Part shown: piece after piece, positions 33,520 to 43,261 of the stretch | Layout: each line of letters opens with the position of its first letter | Position numbering within the stretch: the first letter of the stretch is position 1 | From: Candidatus Fermentithermobacillaceae bacterium | GTDB lineage: Bacteria > Bacillota > Sulfobacillia > Fermentithermobacillales > DUSS01 | Reading direction: 5' to 3' | DNA: 64,000 nucleotides | Assembly: GCA_014896535.1 (NCBI GenBank) | Contig: JADBKE010000007.1 | Coordinates: 132,571 to 196,570 of the forward strand | Program-made: the position numbers and the translations under genes | The notes under the pieces: generated by a model | What the model was told of the DNA's origin: nothing | What the model saw: only the letters and a program-made list of their open reading frames with translations | The model's database searches: none

Positions 33520-35700
33520 TCATCGCAAGGAGTTGACGAGATCCAGAAAACACCCGTGTGACCAGGCGAGGGGCATCACCGAGAGAGGTTTGAGGGTCCC
33601 GGGGTGAACCTGCTCGGGAAAAGCGCCGGACGTTGAAGCTACCCTGGCAAACCACCCTAGGTCCACCGGGAGTTCGGGACTTCCCGCATCGTATCTTCCC
33701 AGCAGGTTCTCGGGTCGCAACAAGCCCAGGACGATCCCCGCTTGAAGGTACCACGCGGTCGTTATTATCCAGGGATTACCAGGGTAATCGAGGTTCCCCT
33801 GGCGCCAGTACCAGTCACCGGGATACCGGGCCATGCCTCCCGCCGTAAACAGGGCGCGTCCCGCCCGGCTTCTGGTTTCCGCCAGGGTTTTCCACAGTCT
33901 GTCGGTGTCGCGCCTTCCGGATCGGGCCAGTCCGCTTTCTACAAGCACCACCGGGATCAGAAAGAGGCTGGCGTCGTCTGCGAGTTCGTCGGGAGAACGG
34001 AAAATGCCACGGTCATTTAGAGAGAAACAGGTCACCAGACCCTCGAGGAGGTCCACGGCGGCCTCCGCGAACATATCCGTTCCGCGGATACCAAGGGCGC
34101 GGGATATCTTCGCGGCGGACCACAGTCCGGCAGCCGTCGCCGCCTGGGTAAACGCAAAGCTCCCGCGCCGCTCCTCCCATAAGTCGTACGAAGCTAGGAC
34201 CACCTTTCCGTCCGCGCGACGGTAAGCGCAAAGGAACTCCGCCGCCGGTCTTACCAGTGAGGAGTATAAACTCTGGACGGTATCGAGATCGCCCGTAGCA
34301 TCCAGATATAGGCCCGCCGTCATAAGGGCAAGGGCCGTCTCGTCGGCCTGGATGGGAAGACTCCCCGGCTGCCCGAGCCAGGGATGCCAGCCCGAGCCCC
34401 TGGTGCCGTCGGGCCTGTATCGCTGCCAGAAGAAGCCCCGGTCATGAATGCATTCGGCGGCGAATTCCAGGAACGTCCGAGCTACGTGCGCCATTCCGCA
34501 CTTCAACAGCGCGTTGGCAACCATTGCCGCGTCCCTCGGCCAAACGTACCTGTAATGGTCCTTGTAGTCTGTCATGATGTCGTCGTCGCATGAAGCCACA
34601 ATGGCCCCGTTTTCGCTCCAGTGAGCGGAGGCGATGAGAAGCGATGAATTGTAAAGATATTCCAGGTTTTCAATACAACCCGGCGGTCCCAATCCCCTCG
34701 CACGCCCGTCAGTCAACGGCTGCGTTTCGCCAGGGTCGCCCGTTTCCGGGTCATCGGGTAGCCGGATTCCCCACGTGCCTGTTCCGCCTTCGTCCGCCCG
34801 CGCTCCTCCGAGAGCGGCTGCGTCTGCTTGCGCAAAGGGCCCCCTCCTGGCGTGGGAATCTTCCCGCGCTGCGCCGGTCCCGGCTTTTTGCTCCAGGAGC
34901 TTCCAAAGGCACCCCCTTGGCAGCAGGTACCGTTTCCAGTAACGTCTCGTCCTCGCGGAAATCCCCGAAAAGCCGAGAACGAGACCTTCGTCGAGAGCGC
35001 GGTCCGCGTCTTCTTTGTTCGATCCCAGTGCTACCAGGTAGTTCAGGCGCACCGACCCTCGCAACGACCCTCTAACTCCAATGGCGCTTTCCACGTAACC
35101 GTGGTCCACCGGGTTTCCCAGCACTTTTGGAGCGTCGGGCAGAAATCGTACGCCTCCATCCCGTACCTTGGCGACCACACCGTAGACTTCTAACTCTTCA
35201 GCAGAAGCAGAAGATGCAGATTTTGCTGCATGCCGTTCCAGGACAAGGGCATGGGCTATCCATACGCTTCCTTTGTAATGGTACAGCCTCTTTTCCTCCG
35301 GCGACCAGGCCGCGCCCTCGCCCACCGTGGTTTCTCCGATGGCGTATCTGTGCCGGAAGAATACGGCGATGTCTCCGGAAAAGTCGCTCACCACGAACGA
35401 CCGCACCCAGACCGGAACGTATGGGTCTACCGCATCCTGAACCAGGTGGAAAGGAGAGAATTTAGCCGGAGCGGGCTTCCAGGTCACAATCATGCCGCGT
35501 CCGTAACACGCCGTGACCTCTTCTTTTTCCCCAAACAGCGGCCCCCATCCCCCGCTCCACAGGAAAACTCTGGTTCCTTCTCCGTAGCACACGTGGTTCA
35601 AAAGCCCGACCACGGGGAAGAAGAGTTCCCGCATCGTGGCGCCCCGGTCGAAGCTCACGCACAATCTTCCGTTGGAAAGGAGAACCGACCTTATCGTCAT
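33520..35700 (-). CDS. GH15 glucoamylase-like protein
   Basis: A 726-residue bacterial-type glucoamylase/glucodextranase with an N-terminal super-beta-sandwich domain (to about residue 270) and an (alpha/alpha)6 barrel. DHYRYVWPRDAAMVANAL and SLPIQADETALALM contain the substrate-binding and general-acid regions. Near the C-terminus MPLAWSHGCFLDL stands where the general-base Glu is usually found in a WxHAE pattern. No signal peptide is seen, so it is probably cytoplasmic. ATG at 35700 follows GGGGGT. A low-complexity insertion near residue 290-340 separates the domains. Confidence 0.88.
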   Translation of the reverse strand: MTIRSVLLSNGRLCVSFDRGATMRELFFPVVGLLNHVCYGEGTRVFLWSGGWGPLFGEKEEVTACYGRGMIVTWKPAPAKFSPFHLVQDAVDPYVPVWVRSFVVSDFSGDIAVFFRHRYAIGETTVGEGAAWSPEEKRLYHYKGSVWIAHALVLERHAAKSASSASAEELEVYGVVAKVRDGGVRFLPDAPKVLGNPVDHGYVESAIGVRGSLRGSVRLNYLVALGSNKEDADRALDEGLVLGFSGISARTRRYWKRYLLPRGCLWKLLEQKAGTGAAREDSHARRGPFAQADAAALGGARADEGGTGTWGIRLPDDPETGDPGETQPLTDGRARGLGPPGCIENLEYLYNSSLLIASAHWSENGAIVASCDDDIMTDYKDHYRYVWPRDAAMVANALLKCGMAHVARTFLEFAAECIHDRGFFWQRYRPDGTRGSGWHPWLGQPGSLPIQADETALALMTAGLYLDATGDLDTVQSLYSSLVRPAAEFLCAYRRADGKVVLASYDLWEERRGSFAFTQAATAAGLWSAAKISRALGIRGTDMFAEAAVDLLEGLVTCFSLNDRGIFRSPDELADDASLFLIPVVLVESGLARSGRRDTDRLWKTLAETRSRAGRALFTAGGMARYPGDWYWRQGNLDYPGNPWIITTAWYLQAGIVLGLLRPENLLGRYDAGSPELPVDLGWFARVASTSGAFPEQVHPGTLKPLSVMPLAWSHGCFLDLVNSLR

Positions 35701-35799
35701 GACCCCCGGATAATTCTTTCTCGAATAAAACCCTTGCTTATTCCTAATATCTAGTACAGATTCAGCATCACCCGAGCAATGATTTGGCAGGGGGAAAAC

Positions 35800-36777
35800 A
35801 TGTACACCTGGATCTGGATCCCCATTGTAGCAGGGGTTTTGGTGATATCTCTGGCAATTCTGGGATGGCTCATGGCCGCCCGTCTCGGCGCCTTTCGTCG
35901 AACCCGCAGAAGCGGGCCGGCGCAGGTACGCGGGGACCGGCGCAACGGTATAAGCGAAAGCCGCGGCGTCCAACCCCGGTCGGATACGGCTTCAAAGGTT
36001 ATTCCCGATCTGATCCGGAAAAAGACGTCTCTCCCTAAGGAAGTTGAGATCGCGTGGGAAGCTTCGGAAATCATCGATATCCAGCCGGGTGCCTACGCCC
36101 GCACGGGAAAGGAGCCTGCTCCCTGGGAGAAGCCCGGAACGCCGAGGGAGACGCCTATTTCGCAGCCAGCCGTGGCCTTCGACATCCCCGTAAGCCCCGC
36201 CGCGGAAGGGGCGTCGCGAGCGGGTGGGGATCGCGGCTTTCAACCTTCTCGGGCGCCATCCGGGCCCGGGGGTGAGCTTGAACCCGGGGACCGTCCGGCG
36301 CGAGAGGAAAGGTATCAACTTCCTTCGCGCTACGGGGTCGATAGGCTGGTGCTCATGGCCAGAGATCCGTACTGGCTTTACGCCTACTGGGAGGTAACCC
36401 ATCAAAAGTACGCAGAAATGCGCGACAGGCACCTTAGGGAATGGGACCTTTCCAGACCGCTGCTGCGCCTCCAGGATATCACTCCCGGCGTGCCACAGGA
36501 GCAGCGATATCTTGACGTTTACATAACTGATGATACCGATAACTGGTACATTCACGTGGGGAGGCCCCGTCACACGCTGTTTGCGGAAATCGGCAGGCTT
36601 CTGCCGCACTCCGTTTTTGTTCCGCTGGTGCGATCCAACGTGGTCACGATGCCATCCGACTCGGTATCGGAGGAAATATCGGAAGAGTGGGCACCCGTGG
36701 GGTGGCCCGGACGGTACCCGGGTTACAGGCGGGAGATAGGACTGAGCTCTCCCTGGGCTTGGGGGCGGGGAACATGA
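35800..36777 (+). CDS. DUF4912 domain protein with N-terminal membrane anchor
   Basis: 325 residues: one transmembrane helix (WIPIVAGVLVISLAILGWLM, residues 5-24), a disordered Pro/Gly/Arg-rich linker of about 150 residues, and a DUF4912 domain beginning YGVDRLVLMARDPYWLYAYWEV. DUF4912 proteins are commonly encoded beside GH57 and glycogen genes; function is not established. ATG at 35800 follows AGGGGGA. Its stop overlaps the GH57 start as ATGA, so the two are coupled. Confidence 0.88.
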   Translation: MYTWIWIPIVAGVLVISLAILGWLMAARLGAFRRTRRSGPAQVRGDRRNGISESRGVQPRSDTASKVIPDLIRKKTSLPKEVEIAWEASEIIDIQPGAYARTGKEPAPWEKPGTPRETPISQPAVAFDIPVSPAAEGASRAGGDRGFQPSRAPSGPGGELEPGDRPAREERYQLPSRYGVDRLVLMARDPYWLYAYWEVTHQKYAEMRDRHLREWDLSRPLLRLQDITPGVPQEQRYLDVYITDDTDNWYIHVGRPRHTLFAEIGRLLPHSVFVPLVRSNVVTMPSDSVSEEISEEWAPVGWPGRYPGYRREIGLSSPWAWGRGT

Positions 36778-38354
36778 CTGGAGGGTTGTTGTGCCTCATC
36801 CTGCACGCGCACTTACCCTTCGTCAAGCACCCTGAGTACGACAACCCTTACGAGGAGAGGTGGCTCTATTCGGCGGTCACCGAGTCGTACATACCTCTCC
36901 TCAAGGTTTTCAATAACCTGGCCGAGGACGATATTCCCTTCCGGATAACGGTGTCGCTGTCACCTCCCCTTCTCGAAATGCTCTCGGACGGATTTCTGAT
37001 GGGCAGGTACCTCAAGCACCTCGATGCCCTCCTCCGCCTCGCCGAAAAGGAGGTAGGGCGCACTTCTTCCGACCCGTGCATGAATTCGCTGGCCCGGCGC
37101 AATCTGGCGGAGCTCCAGGATATCCGCCGCACCTTCGAGGACAGGTTCCGCTTCGACCTTATTAAACCCTGGCGCGACCTTGAGTCCGCCGGATACCTCG
37201 AACTCATCACATCGGCAGCGACTCACGGATACCTGCCTTTAATGCTGAGAACGGAATCGATAAGGGCTCAGGTAGTCACGGGAACCAGGGTCTTCCGGCG
37301 ACATTTCGGTCATGATCCTCTCGGATTCTGGCTGCCCGAATGCGCATATACCCCCGTCGTCGAGCCCTTTCTCAGACAAGAAGGCTTCAGGTACTTCATC
37401 CTGGAGACTCACGGCATCCTTCACGCCCGGCCCCGGCCAAAGTATGGGTTTTACGCTCCCATAGTCACACCCGAGAGACTTCTCTGCTTCGGGCGGGACC
37501 CGGACTGCTCCAAGCAGGTGTGGAGCCAAGACGAGGGCTACCCGGGCGACCCCTGGTACAGGGACTTTTACAGAGATATCGGCTACGACTTGCCCGAAGA
37601 TTACCTCGCTGAAGCGCTGCCCGGAGGCGCACGGGCGCCCATAGGCCTCAAATACTGGCGCATAACTGAAAAACGCAGCGCTCACAAGGAGCTTTACCGG
37701 CCCGAAGTAGCAAGAGAGCGGGCATGGGAGCACGCGGGAAACTTCATGTTCTGGAGAACCCGGGAAGCCGAGTGGTGGTCTGGGGCTCTGGGGCGGATAC
37801 CCGTCATGGTAGCTCCCTATGACGCGGAGCTCTTCGGTCACTGGTGGTACGAAGGTCCCATGTGGCTTGAGTTCCTCATTCGTCGAATGCACCGGGAGCA
37901 GCGGGACGTGGTGATGATTTCTGCCTCGCAATATCCCGAGTTCTACCCAATCAACCAGGTGGCTCGCCCCGCCGAATCCAGCTGGGGGTATAAAGGATAT
38001 CACGAAGTGTGGCTTGAGGGCTCAAACGACTGGATCTACAGGCACCTGCACCACGCGGAAGATCGAATGATCGAAGTGGCCAGGCGCTGGAAAAACGCAA
38101 GAGGCCTTCGTTTCAGGGCCCTGTGCCAGGCTGCAAGGGAGCTCCTTCTCGCCCAGTCCTCGGACTGGCCGTTCATCATGAAAACGGGCACGGTGCCGGG
38201 GTACGCCAGGCACCGGTTCATCACCCACATGGGGAGGTTCCAGAGGCTCCTCCAGGAGATCGAGGAGGGGGCAATAGACCCACTGTTTCTCAAGAAACTC
38301 GAAGAGACCGACAGCTTATTCCCCGACGTGGACTACCGGGTCTACGCGTCCTGA
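36774..38354 (+). CDS. GH57 1,4-alpha-glucan branching enzyme
   Basis: A 526-residue GH57 enzyme that introduces alpha-1,6 branches into glucan. Conserved regions: LILHAHLPFVKHP, SAATHGYLPLM, GFWLPECAYTP with the probable nucleophile Glu, ETHGILHARP, and APYDAELFGHWWYEGP with the catalytic Asp. The C-terminal helical DUF1957 domain is present. Translation is coupled to the DUF4912 gene. With GH15 and the CBM protein divergently encoded, this looks like an intracellular glycogen module. Confidence 0.93.
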   Translation: MTGGLLCLILHAHLPFVKHPEYDNPYEERWLYSAVTESYIPLLKVFNNLAEDDIPFRITVSLSPPLLEMLSDGFLMGRYLKHLDALLRLAEKEVGRTSSDPCMNSLARRNLAELQDIRRTFEDRFRFDLIKPWRDLESAGYLELITSAATHGYLPLMLRTESIRAQVVTGTRVFRRHFGHDPLGFWLPECAYTPVVEPFLRQEGFRYFILETHGILHARPRPKYGFYAPIVTPERLLCFGRDPDCSKQVWSQDEGYPGDPWYRDFYRDIGYDLPEDYLAEALPGGARAPIGLKYWRITEKRSAHKELYRPEVARERAWEHAGNFMFWRTREAEWWSGALGRIPVMVAPYDAELFGHWWYEGPMWLEFLIRRMHREQRDVVMISASQYPEFYPINQVARPAESSWGYKGYHEVWLEGSNDWIYRHLHHAEDRMIEVARRWKNARGLRFRALCQAARELLLAQSSDWPFIMKTGTVPGYARHRFITHMGRFQRLLQEIEEGAIDPLFLKKLEETDSLFPDVDYRVYAS

Positions 38355-38594
38355 CATGCCCGGAGCAGGCGCGCTATCATGCCACCGCTGCCGGCGCTCT
38401 CCTCGCAACCTCGGTGCCCACCATCGATTCCGCGCACGCACAAAGACGCTGCCGGGCTACGCCAGGGAGGAAAACGGGGAGCTTCCGGCGTAATCGCCGT
38501 TGCGGAGTCACATCTCCCGGTCCTGCACCGTCAGGACCTGATATTACCCCAGGCGCGGGCCCTGGATCCGGACAGCGGAGAGAGGTATCGAAAA

Positions 38595-39950
38595 ATGCCG
38601 GACGTGCTCCTTGTCACGCCTCCTCGCCCTCTCAGGCTGGTGCGAGAGGAGGTCGGGGAAAACCTCGGCCTCGGCTTTCTCGCTTCCGTCCTACGGAAGC
38701 GGCGTATCTCCGTGGAGATCCTCGATGGTTCGCTGTCAGGTTGGAGCATCAGGAAGATGGCCAACGAAGTCCGGGCGCGCGATTTCAAGGTGCTGGGAGT
38801 CTCGCTGGTGCTTCCTTCCCTGGTCAAGCCCGGATTCCATCTTATCCGGGCGGTCCGCTCCTCGAAGCGAGCTCGGAAAACCCCGGAAAGGTCTTTCCTC
38901 GTGGCCGTCGGGGGACATACGCCGTCTCTGGCGTGGAGAGAAACCCTTTCCGCATGCCCTGACATAGATGCGGTTGTCCGGGGCGAGGGCGAATTGACCT
39001 TCCTCGAACTCGTGGAAAAGGTACTCGGTGGAGAGGAATGGCGGGATACGTCCGGAATCGCCTTTTTGCGAGACGGGATTCCCGTCTCCAATCCGCCCCG
39101 AGCTCTCATCACCAATCTCGACGAGCTTCCCCCACCCGACCACGACCTTTTACCACAGGCGCTTTCCCAGGGAGGTCACGCGACGGTCTACTCATCCCGG
39201 GGATGCTACGGCAAGTGCTCCTTCTGCAGCATCAGGGCATTTTACGACATCGCCCCCGGCCCGAAGTGGAGGGCGATGTCACCAGGGGCCGTGGTCGACG
39301 AAATCGAGCGCCTGTGCCACGATTACGGCGCAGAGGAGTTTCGCTTCAGCGACGACAACTTCATCGGCCCCGGGCGTGCTGGCAGAGAACGGGCGTCTGA
39401 AATCGCCAGGGAGATCATCAGGAGAGGCCTCAAGGTGCGTTTCATGGTCTCGGCCCGCGCCGACAACGTCGACCGGGATCTCCTCGCGCTTCTCAAAGAA
39501 GCCGGCCTGACGCAAGTTTTCCTCGGCGTTGAAGCGGGAGTCCAGAGCATGCTTGACCGCTTCAACAAGGGTGTCACGGTAGAAGAAAACCGCCGTGCCG
39601 TATCGGTCATCAGGGAGCTCGGGATCGAACCCGTCATCGGGTTCATCCTCTTCGATCCGGAGACGACTACCCAGGAGCTTTTCGACAACCTCACCTTCTT
39701 GAAAAGCATCGGCCTGACCGAAGGAGGCTTAAATTCCCGGCTGGATGTTTTGAATCGGCTGGAAGTCTACCCCGGAACTCCTGCCGAAGAAAAGCTCAAG
39801 CTGGAAGGAAATCTCAGGGGCGATTTCACCGACTACCGTTACGGGTTCCGCGATCCAGTGGTATCCCTGATCTATCACGGTCTGCGGGCTTTTCAGCGCG
39901 TAGCCATACCCGTCCGGAGGGCTTTTACGTCCCGGTCCCGGGTATCGTAA
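38595..39950 (+). CDS. B12-binding-type radical SAM protein
   Basis: A 451-residue protein with an N-terminal Rossmann-type cobalamin-binding-like domain (PDVLLVTPPRPLRLVREE, GHTPSLAW, GEGELTFLELVE) and a radical SAM core with the 4Fe-4S motif SRGCYGKCSFCSI. FLGVEAGVQSMLDRFNKG and the C-terminal YPGTPAEEKLK are typical of the BchE/MiaB-like group. No DxHxxG is visible, so cobalamin binding is uncertain. ATG at 38595 follows GGAGAGAGG. Its 3' end overlaps ylzJ on the other strand by 26 bases. Substrate unknown. Confidence 0.85.
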   Translation: MPDVLLVTPPRPLRLVREEVGENLGLGFLASVLRKRRISVEILDGSLSGWSIRKMANEVRARDFKVLGVSLVLPSLVKPGFHLIRAVRSSKRARKTPERSFLVAVGGHTPSLAWRETLSACPDIDAVVRGEGELTFLELVEKVLGGEEWRDTSGIAFLRDGIPVSNPPRALITNLDELPPPDHDLLPQALSQGGHATVYSSRGCYGKCSFCSIRAFYDIAPGPKWRAMSPGAVVDEIERLCHDYGAEEFRFSDDNFIGPGRAGRERASEIAREIIRRGLKVRFMVSARADNVDRDLLALLKEAGLTQVFLGVEAGVQSMLDRFNKGVTVEENRRAVSVIRELGIEPVIGFILFDPETTTQELFDNLTFLKSIGLTEGGLNSRLDVLNRLEVYPGTPAEEKLKLEGNLRGDFTDYRYGFRDPVVSLIYHGLRAFQRVAIPVRRAFTSRSRVS

Positions 39951-40143
39951 ATCCGACGGTCGTCCCCGGTTGCCACCGCGGGTCGAGGTAGTCCGTGGGG
40001 TCCGACGAAATCAACCTCACCAGCCTGGCCTGCCCGTCCGTCATTTCCAGGACGAACGTTCTGGGCCCCAGGTTCACGGTGAAGTAATGGGGCTCTTCCC
40101 GGGCCTGGAAAATGACCTCCGCCGGATATATCGTGTAGAGCAT
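39925..40143 (-). CDS. ylzJ: YlzJ-like protein
   Basis: A 72-residue protein matching the YlzJ family: LYTIYPAEVIF at the N-terminus and LVRLISSDPTDYLDPRWQPG near the end. It lies 19 bases downstream of tepA, the arrangement seen in B. subtilis (tepA-ylzJ). Function unknown. Confidence 0.85.
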   Translation of the reverse strand: MLYTIYPAEVIFQAREEPHYFTVNLGPRTFVLEMTDGQARLVRLISSDPTDYLDPRWQPGTTVGFTIPGTGT

Positions 40144-40162
40144 CGTGCATCGTCCTCCCGGC

Positions 40163-40888
40163 CTACCCCGGCTTATCGGTTCCGGCCAGCGCCTTGAGCT
40201 TGGCGACGGCCTGCTCCAGCCCGCCGACCTCGTCGATGAGGCCGACTTCGACGGCTTCCTTCCCGACGAGCACGGTACCTATGTCGTTGGCAAGTTCGCC
40301 GGTCCTGAACATGAGCTCTCTGAATTTCTCCTCCGAGATTCTGGAGTTCGCAACCACAAACCGTATGACGCGGTCCTGCATCTTTTCAAGGTATTCGTAA
40401 GTTTGCGGGACGCCCAGCACCGTCCCAGCGAGTCTTATGGGATGGACCGTCACCGTGGCAGTATCGGAGATGAATGACCAGTCCGCCGCCACGGCGATGG
40501 GTACGCCGATGCTGTGACCACCGCCGAGAACCAGTGAAACTACGGGCTTGGACATGCTGGCGATGAGTTCGGCGATGGCCAGGCCCGCTTCCACATCGCC
40601 CCCCACGGTATTCAACAGAACGAGAAGGCCGGTCACATCCGGGCTTTCCTCCACCCCCACCAGCTGCGGAAGGACGTGCTCGTACTTAGTGGTTTTGTTT
40701 TGCGAGGGAAGTACGATGTGCCCCTCAACCTGCCCTATGATGGGAAGACAGAATATCTTGCTCTTAGGGGTGGGAACCTCCGGCGTACCGAGTTCACGGA
40801 CGTTGTCCACACGTTCCCGCGCAGTTTCGAGCGACACCGCTTCACACCCGTCCCCTCTGTGGCGTTGGACTCTCAACCTTTGACCCAC
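40163..40888 (-). CDS. tepA: Translocation-enhancing protease TepA (ClpP-like)
   Basis: A 241-residue ClpP/crotonase-fold peptidase linked to sporulating Bacillota, where it degrades exported SASP-like protein. Motifs are [40 protein letters not shown] with the catalytic Ser, and [11 protein letters not shown] with the His. GTG at 40888 follows CAGGAA; a GTG 17 codons later is an alternative. Confidence 0.93.
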   Translation of the reverse strand: MGQRLRVQRHRGDGCEAVSLETARERVDNVRELGTPEVPTPKSKIFCLPIIGQVEGHIVLPSQNKTTKYEHVLPQLVGVEESPDVTGLLVLLNTVGGDVEAGLAIAELIASMSKPVVSLVLGGGHSIGVPIAVAADWSFISDTATVTVHPIRLAGTVLGVPQTYEYLEKMQDRVIRFVVANSRISEEKFRELMFRTGELANDIGTVLVGKEAVEVGLIDEVGGLEQAVAKLKALAGTDKPG

Positions 40889-40969
40889 GAGTTCCTGATC
40901 TCTTATTTGAGCTTGCGAGGCACCCGACCACTAGTATTCCCGGAACTCGACATCTCTCTGCCGTCAAGC

Positions 40970-41004
40970 ACATAAAAACGGGGCGCCCCTCGCGGAGCGC
41001 CCCG
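40970..41004 (-). terminator. Rho-independent terminator of the four-gene membrane operon
   Basis: CGGGGCGC and GCGCCCCG form an 8-bp GC stem (40979-41004); on the minus strand TTTTTATG follows directly. It lies 20 bases after the last gene of the 41025-44092 operon. Confidence 0.88.
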
Positions 41005-41024
41005 CATCGCCTTCGCATTCCGCG

Positions 41025-41639
41025 CTAACCGATGGGAATCCCCAGCCAGTCCGCCAGCAGGAACGAGAGCCTCTGCAGGAACAAACTGATACGACCCTGT
41101 ATCGTATTACCGAACGCCGTCCCCAGGGCCACCATGAGAACCAGCCGGCCGATCTTGCCGCCCACCGAAACCACCGGCGACTTCTTACCGACGGTGAAGA
41201 AGAAGTACATGAACGCGGTGAGCAGCAGCAAGAAGAAGATCACGTCGTTGACGTTCTTCAGCGGCCTCATGCTGTCAGCCAGCTGCTGCATGGGGCTCCT
41301 CGGAGAGACCGCTATCACTGCGCCAAGACCCCAACCTACTTCAACAGCGATTGGGTACCGGGCGAGCCACTGCACCTTGCCCGGCAAGTACCTGCAGTAG
41401 TAAAGGAGACCCAGGAGTCCGAACACGATGTAGTAGTACTGGTGTCGCTCGATGACATACGTCTTGATCCTGGGAATCAGGTAGCCATGCCAGTAGTACG
41501 CCACCGAATACGACGTATACAGAGCGACAAGAGCGTACTCGGCCAGACGCCAGAAGGGGTTCTCCTTATACAGGTACGAGTACACGGCCAGCGTGCAGAG
41601 GGCCATGATCCAGACCTGAGGATCTGTGCTCACGTGCAC
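41025..41639 (-). CDS. Unknown polytopic membrane protein (operon gene 4)
   Basis: A 204-residue protein with about six hydrophobic helices, including WIMALCTLAVYSYLY, YYYIVFGLLGLLYY, VGWGLGAVIAVS, VIFFLLLLTAFMYFFFTVG and LVLMVALGTAFGNTI. Many Tyr residues and one Cys. GTG at 41639 lies seven bases after AGGAGGTG. I recognise no family. It is the last gene before a strong terminator. Confidence 0.88.
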   Translation of the reverse strand: MHVSTDPQVWIMALCTLAVYSYLYKENPFWRLAEYALVALYTSYSVAYYWHGYLIPRIKTYVIERHQYYYIVFGLLGLLYYCRYLPGKVQWLARYPIAVEVGWGLGAVIAVSPRSPMQQLADSMRPLKNVNDVIFFLLLLTAFMYFFFTVGKKSPVVSVGGKIGRLVLMVALGTAFGNTIQGRISLFLQRLSFLLADWLGIPIG

Positions 41640-41678
41640 CGAATTTCACCTCCTTTGTTCACTCCGGACCACTAAACC

Positions 41679-42506
41679 TTAGCCCTTCTTCCGCAGCTTG
41701 CTGATATATCCGATGTTCCCGAGAACGATGAGGACGATGATCCACAGATGCCCAAGGGACTGGGCGTCCATCTTCTTTACGGTAGGACCGCCGCCCCAGA
41801 GAAGCACCTCATACTGAGCTGCGCCGGTCATACCCAGAAGGTTACCCTTGACCTGCCCGGAACGGACCAGAGGAACGATCTCGGCGGCCTGCACCGCTAC
41901 GTTGCCCACGTACAGAGGCCATCCGACGAAGTAGTTGGTATACGTCGGAACCCCGGGTGAACCGGCCGAGAAAATCATGACCGGCATGTCGGGGGTCCAC
42001 TGCTTCACCCGCTGCATCAACGGCAGATCCGAGAACTTGTTCCCAAGGTGATCCGTCTCAGCGCAGGCGTTCCAGAAATCGACCTGCATCTGGCGCCACG
42101 TAGTCGTCCCACCAGCTTTCCAACCGACGTAAACCCAGTCCGTTCCGTATTCAGCAGAATAACCGTCCTTCTTGGCCTTCTCGGCGGCAGCCTGGCACAC
42201 CTTGTAACCCAAGCTGGCCCCGGTGTTCCACTGCGCCACCATCACGACCTTGGCGCCCTTCTTCATGCAGTGGTAGAACCACGCAGAAAGTTGAGGGCTG
42301 AGCTCCGCGTCTGAACCGCCCGCGTACGCCACATCGCCGAATACGATGTCGCCAGGCTTCAGGCTCTCGACCCAGTTATAAACGGCTTTCGTCCCCTCAT
42401 CCATACCGAGCGCAAGCCCGACCGGCTTGAGGATGGGAATAGTTAGGAGAATCGCCATCACCAAGTAAACCCAGCGCGGGTCGATGTTTTCAAGCTTTTC
42501 CACCAA
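41679..42506 (-). CDS. Unknown membrane-anchored protein with large soluble domain (operon gene 3)
   Basis: A 275-residue protein with one helix near each end (YLVMAILLTIPILKPVGLAL, residues 14-33; LWIIVLIVLGNIGYI, near 252-266) and a C-terminal KLRKKG. By the positive-inside rule the 215-residue middle domain should be extracellular. That domain alternates strands and helices (KPGDIVFGDVAYAGG, KKGAKVVMVAQWNTG, DMPVMIFSAGSPGVPTYTNY) and contains three Cys. TTG at 42506 or GTG at 42503 both fit AGGAGG. No known family recognised. Confidence 0.87.
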   Translation of the reverse strand: MVEKLENIDPRWVYLVMAILLTIPILKPVGLALGMDEGTKAVYNWVESLKPGDIVFGDVAYAGGSDAELSPQLSAWFYHCMKKGAKVVMVAQWNTGASLGYKVCQAAAEKAKKDGYSAEYGTDWVYVGWKAGGTTTWRQMQVDFWNACAETDHLGNKFSDLPLMQRVKQWTPDMPVMIFSAGSPGVPTYTNYFVGWPLYVGNVAVQAAEIVPLVRSGQVKGNLLGMTGAAQYEVLLWGGGPTVKKMDAQSLGHLWIIVLIVLGNIGYISKLRKKG

Positions 42507-42560
42507 ATTTCCCTCCTTTCACACACGTCGTGAGTGCTCCGCAACGCGTGACGGGAGTCA

Positions 42561-43226
42561 TTAATCCTGCCCCAGGTACCGTCTTTCGAGTCCCAGAGCC
42601 ACCCTTACGGCAGCCACGTAACCACCGATGAACAGGCCGAGGTTGATCGCTCTAAAGCCTGCCGCATTGGGAACGTTCATCAACCAATCCCTGATGCCCT
42701 TGAAACCTCCAAGCCAGCTCGTCTGGGACCAGATTGCGTTCCCGAGGGACGTGTTCCCCATCATGATGATGAAGGCGACTACCATCATCAACCCCGCTTC
42801 GAGGCTCCGCACCCGGAAGGCCCTGTATGCAGCCGATGCGATGAAGAAAGCCAGAAGCGACAAGGTCGTCGAGTCGAGGGGCACTATCACTCCGTTGTAA
42901 ATCCAATCGAAGTGCTTGCCTTCCATACCCTCGATGATGCCGAGGATGGCATAGCCATATAGCAACACTAACAGCCAGATGCTGTACGGCCAATTCTCCC
43001 TCTTACGCCTGATGTTCCCCACGTGGTTCCTGGTCAGGTTCCACATCCCCATGAACAGCGCCACGACGCTCATGAACACCACAGCGTTGGATATCGTCGT
43101 GAACAGGTTTTCCTTGGTGCCGTCGGGGAATGTGATCTGAAAGTCGTACAACGGACCGATAAGCTCGAACAAGGCTCTTACCAACAGGAACACTATTGTG
43201 AGGATGATCGGAATCTCTCTACGCAA
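42561..43226 (-). CDS. Unknown polytopic membrane protein (operon gene 2)
   Basis: A 221-residue protein with about six helices: IPIILTIVFLLVRALFELI, ISNAVVFMSVVALFMGMW, SIWLLVLLYGYAILGIIEG, STTLSLLAFFIASAAY, LMMVVAFIIMMGNTSLG and INLGLFIGGYVAAVRVAL. Basic loops (NHVGNIRRKREN, RAFRVRS) should be cytoplasmic. TTG at 43226 follows AGGAGGTG by eight bases. Function unknown. Confidence 0.87.
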   Translation of the reverse strand: MRREIPIILTIVFLLVRALFELIGPLYDFQITFPDGTKENLFTTISNAVVFMSVVALFMGMWNLTRNHVGNIRRKRENWPYSIWLLVLLYGYAILGIIEGMEGKHFDWIYNGVIVPLDSTTLSLLAFFIASAAYRAFRVRSLEAGLMMVVAFIIMMGNTSLGNAIWSQTSWLGGFKGIRDWLMNVPNAAGFRAINLGLFIGGYVAAVRVALGLERRYLGQD

Positions 43227-43261
43227 CTAACTTACACCTCCTTTCACTCCGGGCCAGGAGA

